From Alligator mississippiensis (taxonomy: Eukaryota; Chordata; Crocodylia; Alligatoridae), in the NCBI RefSeq assembly GCF_030867095.1, contig NC_081824.1, positions 350,522,203 to 350,586,202 of the forward strand: DNA of 64,000 nucleotides, given 5' to 3'. Under the pieces are notes generated by a model. It saw only the letters and a list, made by a program, of their open reading frames with translations. It was not told the DNA's origin and made no database searches. Made by a program: the position numbers and the translations under genes. Of this stretch, positions 1 to 12,099 are shown piece after piece (position 1 is the stretch's first letter; the number at the start of each line of letters is the position of its first letter).

Positions 1-250
1 TGCTGTACAATTAAAAATAAAAGCAATATACAAGGAACAGAAAGATTGCAGTTTCTTACAATATTACCTTAGTCATGTTGCATATATGTATTATTATCTT
101 TCTGGTTGAAAATATTCTTTAATATAGTATTGGGTCTGGGCCAAATTATAGGGTCACGTTCAGCTGTGTGCAGCACAAGACCTGTGTGTGTGTCTGTTTG
201 TATGCACATGGGTACACTCTGTGGTGGGAAGAAGTAAGATGACTGTAAAC

Positions 251-459
251 CAGGAGTTCTCAAACTCTGTGATACCACAACCCCGAGTGCTGGATGGCAG
301 TGGCGGGGGACAGGGAGCTCACATGTGGCAGACGTCGCCAGTATCCGCCACTCCATGCTGCCGCTATGCACTGCTTCCTTACACCACCGCACGTACCCCC
401 TAGGAAGTTTGCGTCCCCCTTTAAAGTTGCTCGCGACCCCCCCGGTTTGAGAACACCTA
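251..459. mobile_element. hAT-type nonautonomous element (MITE)
   Basis: The ends form a terminal inverted repeat: the left end reads CAGGAGTTCTCAAAC and the right end carries GTTTGAGAAC. It is flanked by an 8-bp target duplication with one mismatch (ctgtaaac at 243-250, ctctaaac at 460-467). An 8-bp duplication plus a CAGxGGTTCTCAAAC-like end is the hallmark of hAT/Charlie-type elements. The interior has no coding capacity that I trust. The long reading frames on both strands here are chance. Confidence 0.75.
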
Positions 460-795
460 CTCTAAACCACTGTTGTATTTAAATCCCTGTTTCTGAGAGC
501 TAATCTCCCACCTGATAATCACCAGCATGCCAGGCCCACAAGGCACAGCCTCACATATCCCAAACAAGCTCCTTAACCTTGAGATAGCTGAGAGAAGGTG
601 ACACAGACAGTATTGCCAACATCAAGTAATGAGAAATCATGAGCCAGGCCCCCCAAAATCATGCAATGGGATTAGAAGTATTCCCCAATTTGAGGTCTGT
701 ATTTGCATTCTTGTGTTTTAACATTCTTGGGGCAAAGAGCAAGTTTTTCTCCACAAATGTGTGGCCTAGACACCTCTTTAAATAAGAATTCTGAA

Positions 796-1163
796 GGCGT
801 CTATACACATTCAGGGCAAGCATATCCAAAGGTGCTGTAATTTGGGTCTTTACACACGTACTCCGGGAGTGTGGGGAGGAGGGGTGTCGCTTTAATTAGA
901 GCGGCTCTAAAAGTGTAATGTGCATCAGTGTCCCCACACTGAAAAATGGCAGTAGGAGGTGCTTTAACTAAAGCTCACCAAACGAGCTTTAGTTAAAGCA
1001 CCCCCACTGCCATTTTTCAGTGCGGGGACACTGATACAAATGACACTGGAGTCTGCTGAAGAGCAATAATTACCATGCTCCAGAAGACTTGATTAATCAG
1101 GTCTGTTCTGACGCACTGTAATTACAGCACAACAAGGCAGCTTTGCTGTACCTGTATAGGCCC
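796..1163. mobile_element. Palindromic (foldback) short DNA element
   Basis: Positions 924-975 and 984-1035 are near-perfect reverse complements of about 52 bp separated by an 8-bp loop. Weaker complementarity continues outward, with cctatac/gtatagg-like ends near 803 and 1156. This is a nonautonomous element able to form a hairpin. The outer limits are estimated and no clear target duplication was found. Confidence 0.6.
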
Positions 1164-2600
1164 CCTTTAGCGCTTTACTTAAAATGCTTTAAGATTCTAA
1201 TATAATAATATGGCTCAAGGAGTGGGGGTTTTAAGAAAAAAACCAACAAATAGAGCAAGACTTATAATGAAACTGTAAGAATTAGCATCACTTCCAAGAG
1301 ACGGTACACCAGATCTGTATGTTACTCAGAGATTCTCCTTGGAAGGAGACTCTCCAGTTGCTTACATAGGTCTCATTCAGCAAAACAGCTGGATATGGGT
1401 CCAGAAGATCTAGCTCTGTGTTTTTAAATATTGATCACAAATTCATGTGGATGTGATCACTGATGATGCTACATTAACCTTGCAATAGAAATTTTACCAT
1501 TGTTTTAATCCCACCAAAATTTTGCAGATGAATTTGAACTAATATAATAACTAGCTGGAGGGAGAAGGTGGAACAATTCTCCTCACACTTACATCCCCAT
1601 TTTACACCGATGTGCTGTTAGTGGGATGACTTCTGATTTGAGGCATTGTGAAAGGAAAATCAGGCCTAGTAAGCATAGTCAGAAATGTAGGAAGCTGTTA
1701 ATGAAAGTCCTGGTGGTAAGCAAAAGCACTGTGCATCCCATTCTCCTTAGAAATTGTACATCCCTGTGTATATTTTATGACAGAGGCCAGCCTTTGCTCT
1801 TTAGAAAAGGGCCAGACTGGCCAATAAAACACCAGCTCTAACTGCATGGTCAAAAGCAGTGACTAACTGTTAAGGGCTCTGAATTAATTATTTTGTTTGG
1901 CAACCAGAGAGGTAGCTCAGAGCTACCCCAAAAGGACTGGAACTACACTATTTACAGTACTGATTATTCTTAGCTAAGTTGCCATGGAACAAAGCCGGGC
2001 TAATCCTTATGGACCAATTCAGGAGCAATCTCTTTTTAATCTTATTGCCTAATTCTTTATCACAACAGCTAGGCCTGTATTTATTCAAGCTATAAAAGCA
2101 GCAGCAACAAGGAGTTGTCACTTCACCAGCTATGGGTAATGGTGTTTTTTCCTCATTGTTAAGAGTAATAACATTTCTTATTGTTCAGTCTTGATCCATA
2201 CAGAGACCAATATTTTTTTTTAAATTGAAATAATTTCCCTTGGAATTTCCTTGAGTGCATAGAATTGTTTAGTTGATGTACTGTGCCATGAGCGTGGAAT
2301 ATTGAAACCATTAAATCAATGGCACTTCCAGGTTGTTGGCCAAATTCATGTTAAGGACAATGTAAGTAGTGTATATCTATGCTGTCTCAAAAGGGTCCAG
2401 TAAGATTTTTTTTCTTCCTTGCACCCACTAATTTCAGAGCCATTTTGTTGCTGCCATCCTATAACAAGTCTCTGTCCCAGGCTCTCTACTAATCATACTT
2501 AACATTTACTTATTATCAGAAATCCTAATTTTCACTGATAAAAAATTGCAAATTCTCTGATTAGGAACCCCAAATCCACAATTAAAATGAAACACCATTA
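1164..2600. other. Intergenic, nothing recognised
   Basis: AT-rich single-copy-looking sequence. No coding exon, RNA gene or repeat family could be recognised on either strand. Confidence 0.5.
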
Positions 2601-2603
2601 TAT

Positions 2604-2739
2604 ATAAATAAATAAATAAATATATACAAATATATATATAAATATATATAATTGTGTGTGTGTGTGTGTATACATATATATGTGTGTATGTGTGTGTGTG
2701 TGTGTGTGTATATATATGTATATATGTGTATGTGTATAC

Positions 2740-2800
<61 letters not shown>

Positions 2801-2805
2801 ATTGT
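2604..2805. repeat. Compound TA/TG microsatellite
   Basis: Alternating runs of (TG)n and (TA)n with short TATATG interruptions. The long frames on both strands here (His/Thr/Tyr/Ile or Cys/Val/Tyr runs) are artefacts of the dinucleotide repeat. Confidence 0.95.
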
Positions 2806-2924
2806 ATCAACTGAAAACAATGTTTTATTCATATTTTTATAGTTTTAAAGCAATTTGGAAGTCTACCAGTGCCTCAATCACTATAATAAAATACATTCTA
2901 AATACCTATAAATTCAGTATTTGA

Positions 2925-4290
2925 TTCTGGGTTTTTTATCATGGAAAATTAGAGCTCCCTCTGCCTCCTTAGCTCATGGAACATGGGTCCAGGCCCCTCA
3001 CTCCCAAGCCACAGCCCCAAAGCCCTGCTGGTGCCTCTCATCTCCTTCCACAGCCCCCTGGCCTTGCAGATGTCCCTCACTCCCCCCACAACCATGCTGG
3101 TGCCCCTTGCCCCCCTCCAGAGCCCCCTGCCTCCCCCAGCCCTGCCAGAGGGGGAGTCCAGCCCAGCTGCCAGGGCTACAGGGCCAGGGACTCAGGTCTG
3201 CAGCCCCCTGCCCCCCCACAACAGCACCCAAGCCCTGGTTACCACCCATAGGAGGTGGCAGCGGCTGCTGCAATGCAATGGAGCGTGGAGCTCGGCACCC
3301 CTCTCCACCCCCCCCAGGCAGCAGTGAAGCCCATGGGGGGAGGGCTGCCTGCTGTGAGCTTGGGGGGGGGGGGTCCCAGCCACTGTGTTCACTCCTGGAG
3401 GGGGCAGGGGGGAACCGTGACCCCAGATCTGTGCAGAGGGTGGGGATGGAGCCGAGGGCAGGTGCAAGGGAAGGCTGCCCACTGAAGGCTTGGCAGGAGC
3501 AGGCTTCTGTCCTGCTGCTCTCCCCCCGGGGCATCCTCAGCCCAGCAGGTGGGACCCAGTGCGACAGGGCAGAGCGGGACTGGGCGAGGAAGCTCCTTGC
3601 TGGTGCGAACTCTGCACTGCCCTGGCAATACACCCCATGCCCGCTCCACAGCAGTGAGGGGCACAACCCTACGCCACTGCTACCACTGCTGCTGGGCAGG
3701 CAGAGGACACCTTGCCAGGACAACGCGGGGCTTGCAGCAGCACAGAGCTTCCCCACCTGGCCCCACTCTGCCCTGCTGCACTGAGTCCTGCCTGCTGGGC
3801 TGCAGAGGCCCCTGGGGAGGGCAGCAAGGAAGGGAGCCCGAGCCCGCAGTGGGCAGTCCACATCTGCCTCACCCCCGCTCCACACACAAATCTGGGGGGC
3901 ATGGGTCCTCCCTGCCGCCCCTGGGAGTGTGCAAAGCAGCATGGAGATGGGCCCATTTCCCCCTGGATGAGCCACCTGGGCCCTGCAGCTGTGCCTTCCA
4001 GCCCCAGGCCCCAAGCCCCATGCATTGTCTGGCTGGGCAGCAAACCCAGCCCCAGCCCTGCTGAATTCACTCCCTCCCTTCCTATGGCGGCCTCAATCTC
4101 CCCTTTGTCCCCCGCCAGACTTTCCGCAGCCCCTTGCAGGCTGGAACTTCACCAGCCTGCAGACAGCTCTTTGCAAAGGCGCAAAATCTTCGTATTTCTC
4201 TGCTAAAATGAAAAATCCACATTTTTCTTGGGTAAAAGGGAAAATCTGCATTTTTTTCCATGGGAAACAGAAAACCTGGATCCCTGTTTA
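2925..4290. mobile_element. GC-rich foldback DNA element, ~1.37 kb
   Basis: The outer ends are imperfect inverted repeats: the left end near 2928 reads TCTGGGTTTTTTATCATGG, and the reverse complement of the right end near 4280 reads CCAGGTTTTCTGTTTCCCATGG. Inside, roughly 3380-3670 and 3690-3910 are diverged inverted copies of one another. The motifs 'cagcccagcagg' and 'ggcagagcgggac' on the left recur reversed as 'cctgctgggctg' and 'gccccactctgcc' on the right. The GC-rich palindromic interior opens long frames on both strands of low-complexity Pro/Ala/Gly/Ser, which I do not regard as genes. No target duplication was identified, so the exact ends are approximate. Confidence 0.6.
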
Positions 4291-4294
4291 TTAT

Positions 4295-6580
4295 TAAACC
4301 TCACAGATCCTCTGTGTTTTAATTATGCAGTGGTATCCTTGTTCTTATTCCCAAGCTAATGTGGAATGGTTAAATACCTTGTCCAAGAATGCAGAGGCAG
4401 CAAGTACCAGAGTAAGGCACCTACACTACACAAAAACCTCACATACAGGCTTTATTGTACAGGTGCCTTGTGGGACTTTAAAGGTACCATCCTATAGTTC
4501 TTAATATGACTCTTCAGAGCAGGGATAGGGAGGTTTTTAATTTTTTTTTTTTTAGAGATAGAACCACAGGACTTGAATCATATCATGGTTTTTGTCTATA
4601 ATTTTCTTCTCCCACAAAAAAAAACTTCCTTGAATAAATCCTTAGAAAATCATCTAGGCCTTCTGCACAGAGCCAAGCTTGTCACCAAAGCCATGGCAGT
4701 GCTCACTTTGAAAGAAATAACAGCATAAGGTCATTACAGACAAGAGTACATTGTTGTCTGCCACAAAGGACAAGGGGCAAAGGCACAGAATCTTTTGGTT
4801 TAATAGTACCCCCGCTACCCATCCACCTTGCTGGAATGAATTTCAGAAATATATTAAACTGATGTAGACAATGGAGGTATTTAATGGGAACCAGAATAGG
4901 CTGATGGCACAGATAGGATCTGTAATTAACTTTGGAATTTTTCACATTTATTATAACCTGCATGTTTTCAACATTGATCTATATGGAATAAATGGCAGTA
5001 GCTTTATTAGATGGCAGTAGATTTTCCCTGCTCCCACCTTGTAGAAAAAGAATCAGCCAAGACACCTAACCTCAAGCATCTGCAGAAAATAATTTATATA
5101 CAAATAGTAAAATGTTTATTTAAAAAAAAAACTTGATGAGGGTACAGCCCAGATCAATAGCGCCCAAAAGTCAAGGTAGCTATTTGTTGTTCATCAGTCA
5201 GTTGGGAGAGTAGATGTATTTCAAAATGGACAGGGGTTTGCAGGCCAGACACTGACACAGTTAGCCCCCAGATTGGCAGTCTTGCCAGGGAGGCTAAGGG
5301 TTTAATAGGCACAGAGGCTTAATAATTAACCTTTTGTTCCTAGAGATCCTCTGGCTAGGTTAGAGCGGTGGCACACCCGCTGAGTGATGGGAGGAAACTT
5401 GATTTACAGCTCTCTCGTGTTATGCCACATCCTTTTTCCAAAATTGGTCACTTCAATCTTAAAAGATGCAAAGATTCACTCTGCCTTTCTAGACACCTCT
5501 GTTCTTGGGTCATAGGGTACCATGTCAGTGTCAAGAAGTAATTCAAAACAGCTTAAGAGGTGCTGTATCTTTTAAATGGCTGATAGGTGATCTCTGGATT
5601 ATAATGGCACAAAGGTTAGATCTTTTGCCCCCAGCCTAGCTCCCGGAGCACTGGAGTTATTGCAGGGCCTATTACATTGCTCTGACATAAACTGGGTATC
5701 ACCCCAAGTTAGGATGATTTCCAACTAGCTGGATAAATGGGGTTAGGAGTGCTTAGAGTCACCAGAGCTGTGCAGATCATTCTGACGGGTGTTGATAGGC
5801 TGGACCAAAGTGAGAAACTGTTCATTTTCTAAATTTTTCATTAGCAAAAATTGAGCCCTTGCATCAGTCATATCAAAGAGTAGACATACATTTGTTAGCA
5901 TAAAATCGTCACAGGATAAAAGATCCCTGAAATGAATTCAGGGATATGCAAATCTTGCACATTCCTTTGAAAATGGCAGGTGAATGTCTGTACACTCTCT
6001 CCAAAGTTTATTTTACATAAATATTTTGGCACTTCAAATAGCAGCAGGAGATCATTATTCAGAGATAACATTTTCTTCCAATGGATTTAATTTTACTTGT
6101 CTTTTGTCTGTGTTAATATGATTAAAAGATGCACTCAGCTTCCCACGGGCTTTGTTAATCAAATGCTGAATTTCAAATGATTAGTCAAACTTTAAAACGT
6201 CACACAAGGAAATTCTGAAAACTTCATGCTACTTTTAACTTCAGCTTTTCCCAACCACACAGCCAACTCAAAAAGTAGTCTCGCAATGTTTTAATTGTAT
6301 TATTGTTCAAAAAGGGTACAAAGGCCCATGCTTGCTTGCTTTCACTACAAACAGAGCAGGGAAGTCCTAGGTGCACAAAACCAAGCTAGTGTGTTCCTGA
6401 TTTCCAATTTCAACTCATGCTTAAACATCTAAAGGCTAAACAGGTCATTTAACTTCCCCAAACTCATTGCTGTCTAGAATGACAACAAAGAGGGAAAAAA
6501 AGTTTCAGTAGGACCAAATTAGAACTAAAGCACAATGCAAGGGCAGAACTTGCAGGGTTCATTGGTATACACTGAATTAT
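4295..6580. other. Intergenic, nothing recognised
   Basis: No exon, RNA or repeat family recognised. Short homopolymer runs only (for example the A-run near 5120). Confidence 0.45.
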
Positions 6581-6584
6581 ATAA

Positions 6585-6735
6585 AATAATAGGGATGAAA
6601 GGGACCTTAGGAGGTAATCTAATTCAACTTCCCAGTTAAGGCAGGATCATCATCTCATACAATTGTTTGTTTAATCTGCTCTTAAAAACTTCCAAGGATG
6701 GAGATTTTATTGTCTGTCTGCATATAAAATCTCAT
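6585..6735 (-). mobile_element. CR1 LINE 3' fragment
   Basis: The plus strand shows 'gggatgaaagggacctta' followed by 'taatctaattcaacttccc' and 'gctcttaaaaacttccaaggatg', the antisense form of the CR1 3' untranslated region. It is short, diverged and noncoding. Confidence 0.7.
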
Positions 6736-7079
6736 TTCAATAAACCAACTGGTGCAATTTTTCTTCAGGCCAAAGTCCCACTGATTGCAATAGGAAATGT
6801 GTTAGAATAAGCACTGCCAGATTTAATCTAAGGACAATATTTGGGTAGCACCATGGCAGGACTCTAACGACAATTCAGCACCTTATACCTCCCCTGCCTT
6901 ATACCTCACTGTTATTACATCTATACAAAGTGCATCTCAATCTGTACATTGTGTCTGGTCTCATAAACAAGTCAAAACCAAATCCCAGATCCAATGATCA
7001 TGAAACATAATCCTTAATATATCATTATTTTCCCTAAATAAACCTAAAAGTAGTTATGAATCATCTACTAAACATCATT

Positions 7080-7335
7080 GGGCTCATCTACACAAGATGC
7101 TAACTACACAGTAGCCTAATAATACTGCACAGTCGTGTGTCACAGCACAAACAGTGCTAATACACTACCACGCAGCATTATTAGGCTACTGCACAGTAGC
7201 ATCACTAAAAAGGCATTCACTGGCACTACTGTGCAGCAGCTCTGGTTACCACATATTTATTTAGTACTTGATTATACAAGTACTAAATTAAATGCAAAGT
7301 AACTACTGCACATTAATGAATGTGTAGATGCACCC
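7080..7335. mobile_element. MITE, 'ctacac' family, 3-bp target duplication
   Basis: Inverted ends GGGCTCATCTACACA and TGTGTAGATGCACCC flank 256 bp. The 3-bp duplication is att (7077-7079 and 7336-7338). Related copies lie at 37012-37165, 51792-52045 and about 40959-41411. The interior contains a second inverted pair around 'agcctaataatactgcac' and 'attattaggctactg'. It resembles short elements known from crocodilian genomes, but the family name was not checked. Confidence 0.75.
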
Positions 7336-7847
7336 ATTGAAATCAGGAACCAAGAGTTCAATGCTGCCTCATGAAATATGCTTTTAGGCCTAAATCTTAG
7401 GGCAGAGCCGTCTCCCTCAGGACAAGAGTTTTCAATAATCACTACAGGAAACACAGAAACTGAGTAATTTCCACAGCTTCTGCTGCCTGGGACGGGGTGT
7501 TGTGAATAGTAGGTAGGTCCACAAGGTAAGCAGTGCACCATACATCAAGCTCCCTTCCATATTGGGTGAATCTTCCAAGTCTCATCCCCACCACCCAGCA
7601 GAGTTGCCTTACTTTGGTTCCACTCTGATCTAGCCCAACCATGCTAAAATAGAGGGAAGGATATGACTGTTTACCTTGTCTTCTTATAGGGAGGAGGGGA
7701 GGAAGGGAATGTAGTAAACAAAATAATGTATACTGTATAATTTTTAATTGTTTAAATCTTCTGTTAATGAATAACCTTTTGTTATTTAAAAGAGAGAGAA
7801 CTTCCGGTGAGAGGGTTCTAAATCATAAGAGTTGGGCACTCTTCTGA

Positions 7848-7905
7848 TATATCTATCTATATATATCTATCTAGATATAGATATATATAGATATATATAT
7901 ATACA
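7848..7905. repeat. TATC/TATA microsatellite
   Basis: Imperfect tetranucleotide run of atctat and atatagat units. The surrounding 7339-8180 shows no recognised gene or repeat. Confidence 0.85.
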
Positions 7906-8189
7906 CTCACAACTGAGAACTCTGGAGTAAGTGGTAAGGATACTGATAAGCTCCCTGTTCACCACTCTCTCTCCCCTGAGGGCCTGGTGCTCATACAAGC
8001 TCTGACTACATTTGTGCACCTAATTTAGATGCACACGTATCCCAATTCCATATGTAATAAGGTTATTATCTATGCTTTAATTATTCCACAGCAGTACCTT
8101 TACCATGATCTACCTGGCAACAAATTGCTCTCTGCCTCCCTCTACTGGACTGTCACACAACATGGGTTGAGAGGAGCTGTAAATGGTAA

Positions 8190-8275
8190 AAAGTAGTGAG
8201 ACTCGAAGATTTGTGTGGGTAGTATCTTTTATTGGATCAATCATATAGTTGGGAGGGCCATAGACAAGGTACCAC
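8190..8275 (-). repeat. Unclassified short interspersed repeat (type B tail)
   Basis: The reverse complement contains the string 'ccaactatatgattgatccaataaaagata'-like sequence, split here by degeneracy. The same unit (aactat, then ag(t)tg(g)tcc, then aataaa(a)gatatca) occurs at 36370-36437 on the plus strand and at 62660-62740. It recurs as a 3'-end-like block typical of a SINE or LINE tail, but I cannot name the family. Confidence 0.45.
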
Positions 8276-8282
8276 AGTAACC

Positions 8283-8436
8283 TTCCCCAGTCCCTCATTA
8301 AACCATCGCAGTCAAGGGTCTGTCTAGCCTGCTCTTAAAAACTTCCAAGGATGAAGATTTCACAACCTTTCTGGGTGGCCTCTTCCAGTGCTTAACCCTC
8401 CCCCCCCCCCCCCAAATGATTTTTTTTTTTTCTTCA
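8283..8436 (-). mobile_element. CR1 LINE fragment ending in C and T runs
   Basis: 'gtcaagggtctgtctagcc', 'tgctcttaaaaacttccaag' and 'ggcctcttccagtgcttaac' are antisense CR1 3' region phrases, matching the copy at 37793-38115. The fragment stops at a run of about 15 C, followed shortly by a T run. Confidence 0.65.
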
Positions 8437-8439
8437 GTC

Positions 8440-10440
8440 TAGACTGAGGCAGGGTTAAGATTTTAAACTCACAAACTGAGATCAAATAAAAATTATGGCT
8501 TTGCCACTTTAATGCATGGTTTTACTGCAGAAAATATATATACATTTGCTAATGGTTCATAATTTATTTTAATGCAGAAATGTGACCTATTTAACACAAT
8601 ATTCTTCACAGGATTGGATACACAATACAGTCACCACTTGCTATCCATCAATCTTTCTGCCATTACCTCTGTAAATATTACTATACCTTTAAAGCTGTTT
8701 TATAAAACATGATTCACATTCAGAGTAATGGGGTCTGATCCTACTGTCTGCACATAGGGAGAAATTCAACCAGGTTGTCAAAGGATCCCAGTGCAGCAAA
8801 ATTACCGCAGGTTCAGGAGGTGCATAGAAAGCACTTCATATACCAGGTGGAGCTGAATTCCACCCAAGTTCTGCATAGACCAAGGCTTGGAGGCACAACA
8901 AGAAAAGCCTGCAGTGAAGTACTTGGTGCCATGATTATGTGAATCTATGTCTACAGGGCACAAGTATCGTTTATAATGTCCATTCTAGAACAAGGCTAAA
9001 GCAGCAGCTGTAGCAAGGCTGTCTTCTTCCACCTACAAGTTGGGGAGGAAAGACTGCATCCTTCCCCTTCCCTGTTGCATTTATCCATGACAACCCATTT
9101 GCCTGGCCTTCCTGCCAGCTAGGTGATTAATTTTTCCTTCAGCCAAACTTATCTACAGTGAGAATTTTGCCTACCTAGGTAATGATTGATCCCAAAGCAA
9201 ACAAAAGAGGAACTTATAGTAATGTAATTAACTATTAGCAGCATCAGATTGCACTGTTAATAGTGGTAGAATCAGAACCTGTAATCATTTAAAGGATAAA
9301 TAACATCCACACTTAACACAAATGTACTATACCAGTATCCGAAACTTCCTTCCAGCGTGATTTAAACAGGGTCTTTCATGTACTTAATTTAAATGGTCTA
9401 TAAGGCTATATGTCCCTGCTAATCTTTTCCAAATTGTAGTGAGCACTTCAGCCAAACAACCAAGATGCAGTGTGCTGTGTTTGGTTGCCAATTTTTAAAA
9501 TTATTTCTAACTCTTAGACCTTATGAATATTAAATATATGTGGTAAGACAATTCCTTACTTGTGAAGAAATGATTTCAGGGAATGCCAAGTTATATTTGA
9601 ATTCTACATCACTACTTTTATCAATGAACACACCTCCTTCCTCAAGTATTTATGCACATTAGAAATTAGTATGTTGTACATTAAAGGGCTATTTGTACTA
9701 ATCTCATGAGTTGGCATTGACCACAATGAAGCTTTTATAGGGGAACATAATGTTTTGACATGCATGTTAATGTTGTTTTCAAAACCAAAATGCTGTTTGA
9801 AAAGTGGAGAAAGAAATACTCCTGGCCCTCTTATGAAAGGAACTAGGAACAGGACATACCACAGATTTTTCTGATAATGATTTGCTTGCCCTTCTATCCT
9901 CTTATAATGTGCTGAGCCCTCTCAGTTTCCACTGAAGTCAGTGAAATTCCTGGGCACTCACACACTATGGGCACAGACCCACAAGTTCCTGCCCTCCCTG
10001 TCCTTAAAACGGATGGAAGTCTGAGATTACTTTATAGGATAACGCTGGAATGAAGTCTAACAATGACTTTGTCCATGTGGAGCCCACAATGTAGAGCAGC
10101 TATCAAAGCATCAATTGCTACCAGGAAGGCTATTTTAAACAACAGATGCTTGAGAAACTTGAGCAGAAATCTGGTATACATATGTGCACTATTACCCCAA
10201 CCCTTTACACCTCGCCCAAACTGAGGGCAAAAAAGGCAGTGTGTGCATCCTGCTCTTCAGTTCCTCTCAAAAGCATAGCTAAGTCAGAGCATGTTCTTAC
10301 TGGTCTGCATTGTGGCTTATGTTCTGCTTGCAGCCTTAGTGTTGACTTCTTCCTTTCAAGAGATAGATTGTAAAAGCTCCTGTTTCCAAGCAAATGGTAC
10401 CAATGAATCTCATTATTTCCCACAAGCCCATCTTTGCTTT
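8440..10440. other. Intergenic, nothing recognised
   Basis: No supported exon, RNA gene or named repeat. Reading frames are short and show no domain-like composition. Internal remains of the element whose LTR lies at 10502-11341 could extend a little way down from 10500, but no retroviral motif was seen. Confidence 0.4.
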
Positions 10441-10481
10441 CCTGCGTGACCTTTGAAAAAGAGTTGGTCCCCGTTAGACCC

Positions 10482-11341
10482 CGACTTCATGTGGCACCCA
10501 ATGTCTAGGGAGACGACAATCCAATTGCTCATGGATCCTGTTACTCATTAGCCAGAGCAAGCAAGGAGCAAACACCAGCACCCATTGCTCGCAACAGCTT
10601 TATTCAAAATGGAGACAACTTCAGACTAGCTCCCTCAGACACACAGCCTGTGAAACCAGGGGAGCTGCGTTGAACAATAGTTCTTTCCAGTTATACACCT
10701 TGGTTCATGCTCATTAACATTTACTCCACCTTTGCCCTCCCTTGTTTCCACCCACGTCTCCTCCCCTCTCAGGCTCCACCTCTGTTTACTGTTTACTTCA
10801 TTAGCATGGGATTGCCTATGCATTTCACTTATTGACATGTCTTTTTGCTATGAGCACATATCTAAGACCTTGAACCCACTTCTTCGGTCACTGGGCAGAC
10901 TTTGACCAAAACCTGGAAGCTTCTTCACCAATCACCATTCACCTTTTAGCATATGTTCATCTTGGATTCTTTTATCAGTTACGTGCTGTATTTCACATTC
11001 CAGTTTGTTTTTCAGTTCTAGGTTATACCATCTCCACATTCCTGAGGCTTTACCTCATTTACAACAGGCAGACTTACACAGACTCGCTCAAAAATGGTTG
11101 ACACAGTTAAGATGGTTACTTAGCATAAGCACTCATAAGCAAAATCTACTTTACCTTCTAATGATACATATTTTACAACACTACTATATTGTTAAAAAAT
11201 GCTTGCCTAAGCATTTTGCAATGTTACTTTTAATATATCATTCTGCCTCATGGTCAGAAGCTTTGCTGAAGCCACAGATTAAAGCCTTGTTTCAGTCGCA
11301 AATCCAATGCTCCCCAAGATCCAAATATTGTCACCCTAACA
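10482..11341 (-). mobile_element. Retroviral LTR fossil with adjoining primer site
   Basis: On the minus strand an 840-bp unit (11341 down to 10502) begins TGTTAGGGTGAC and ends CCCTAGACA, the TG...CA signature of an LTR. A polyadenylation signal AATAAA lies on that strand at 10604-10599. Right after the 3' end, one base on, comes TGGGTGCCACATGAAGTC, in the place where a primer-binding site belongs. I could not assign the tRNA. No second LTR and no clear gag were seen, so this is the 5' end of a mostly lost element. It is broken and its age cannot be estimated from one LTR. Confidence 0.6.
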
Positions 11342-12099
11342 GTCCCCAGCCAGCATTGGCTGCTACTGATGCTCTGAATTCTGATACTCCTGCAGCCCCA
11401 AGCTCACTGGTACTGCCAATAGACATGGCTCCTTTCCCTTCCACATCTAATTCTGGGCCCTAAGTTTGGCATATATACATATCTCCACCATAACCATTTT
11501 TTCTATTATGTCAGTCTTGTAACAAATCAATTTGTCACAGTCACAGGCCACATAGTATGTGGATGTTGAGCTTGCAAACAGGCTCAAGATCCAGATGATC
11601 TACCATTCTAGTCTTCTGTATCATCCTTCCAGCTGGATCTGGGACAACTTCTGCCTTTGATTCTAGAATATCCACCTTGGGAACTGAAGTTTGAACTGCC
11701 TTGTGAGAGTCACCTCTCTTCTCCTTGCTTGAGTCAGTGGTTTCCTACTCACCACCCTGGATAGGATATGCAGTAAAATTCCTAATCTGATGAAGCAGTT
11801 CCAAAAGGTCCAGTAACCTTACACCAGAGAAGCTAATCTATTTTACTGGACCTTTTGCACTATCTCAAACTATCTTAATGGGTACTGCCCATCAATCATA
11901 TAGTCACTAACCCCACCAAACCATTGTAGCAAAATCTGATATTGGGCCCACCCACCGATAAAAAAGAGTGGACTGTAAAAATATCAGGCTCCTCAGAAAG
12001 TTCTTTTTTCATATCACTCCACGTTCCTCAGAAGTAGCAGTAACAAAGGAGAAAACAGGATTATATAGGTCAGTCCCCAGAGACAAAGCATCTCAGAAG

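Noticed and set aside
2506-2842. Thr/His/Tyr and Cys/Val/Tyr frames
   Set aside because: Translation of a (TG)n/(TA)n microsatellite.
2921-4206. Frames of up to 338 codons on both strands
   Set aside because: Low-complexity Pro/Ala/Gly peptides produced by a GC-rich palindromic element.
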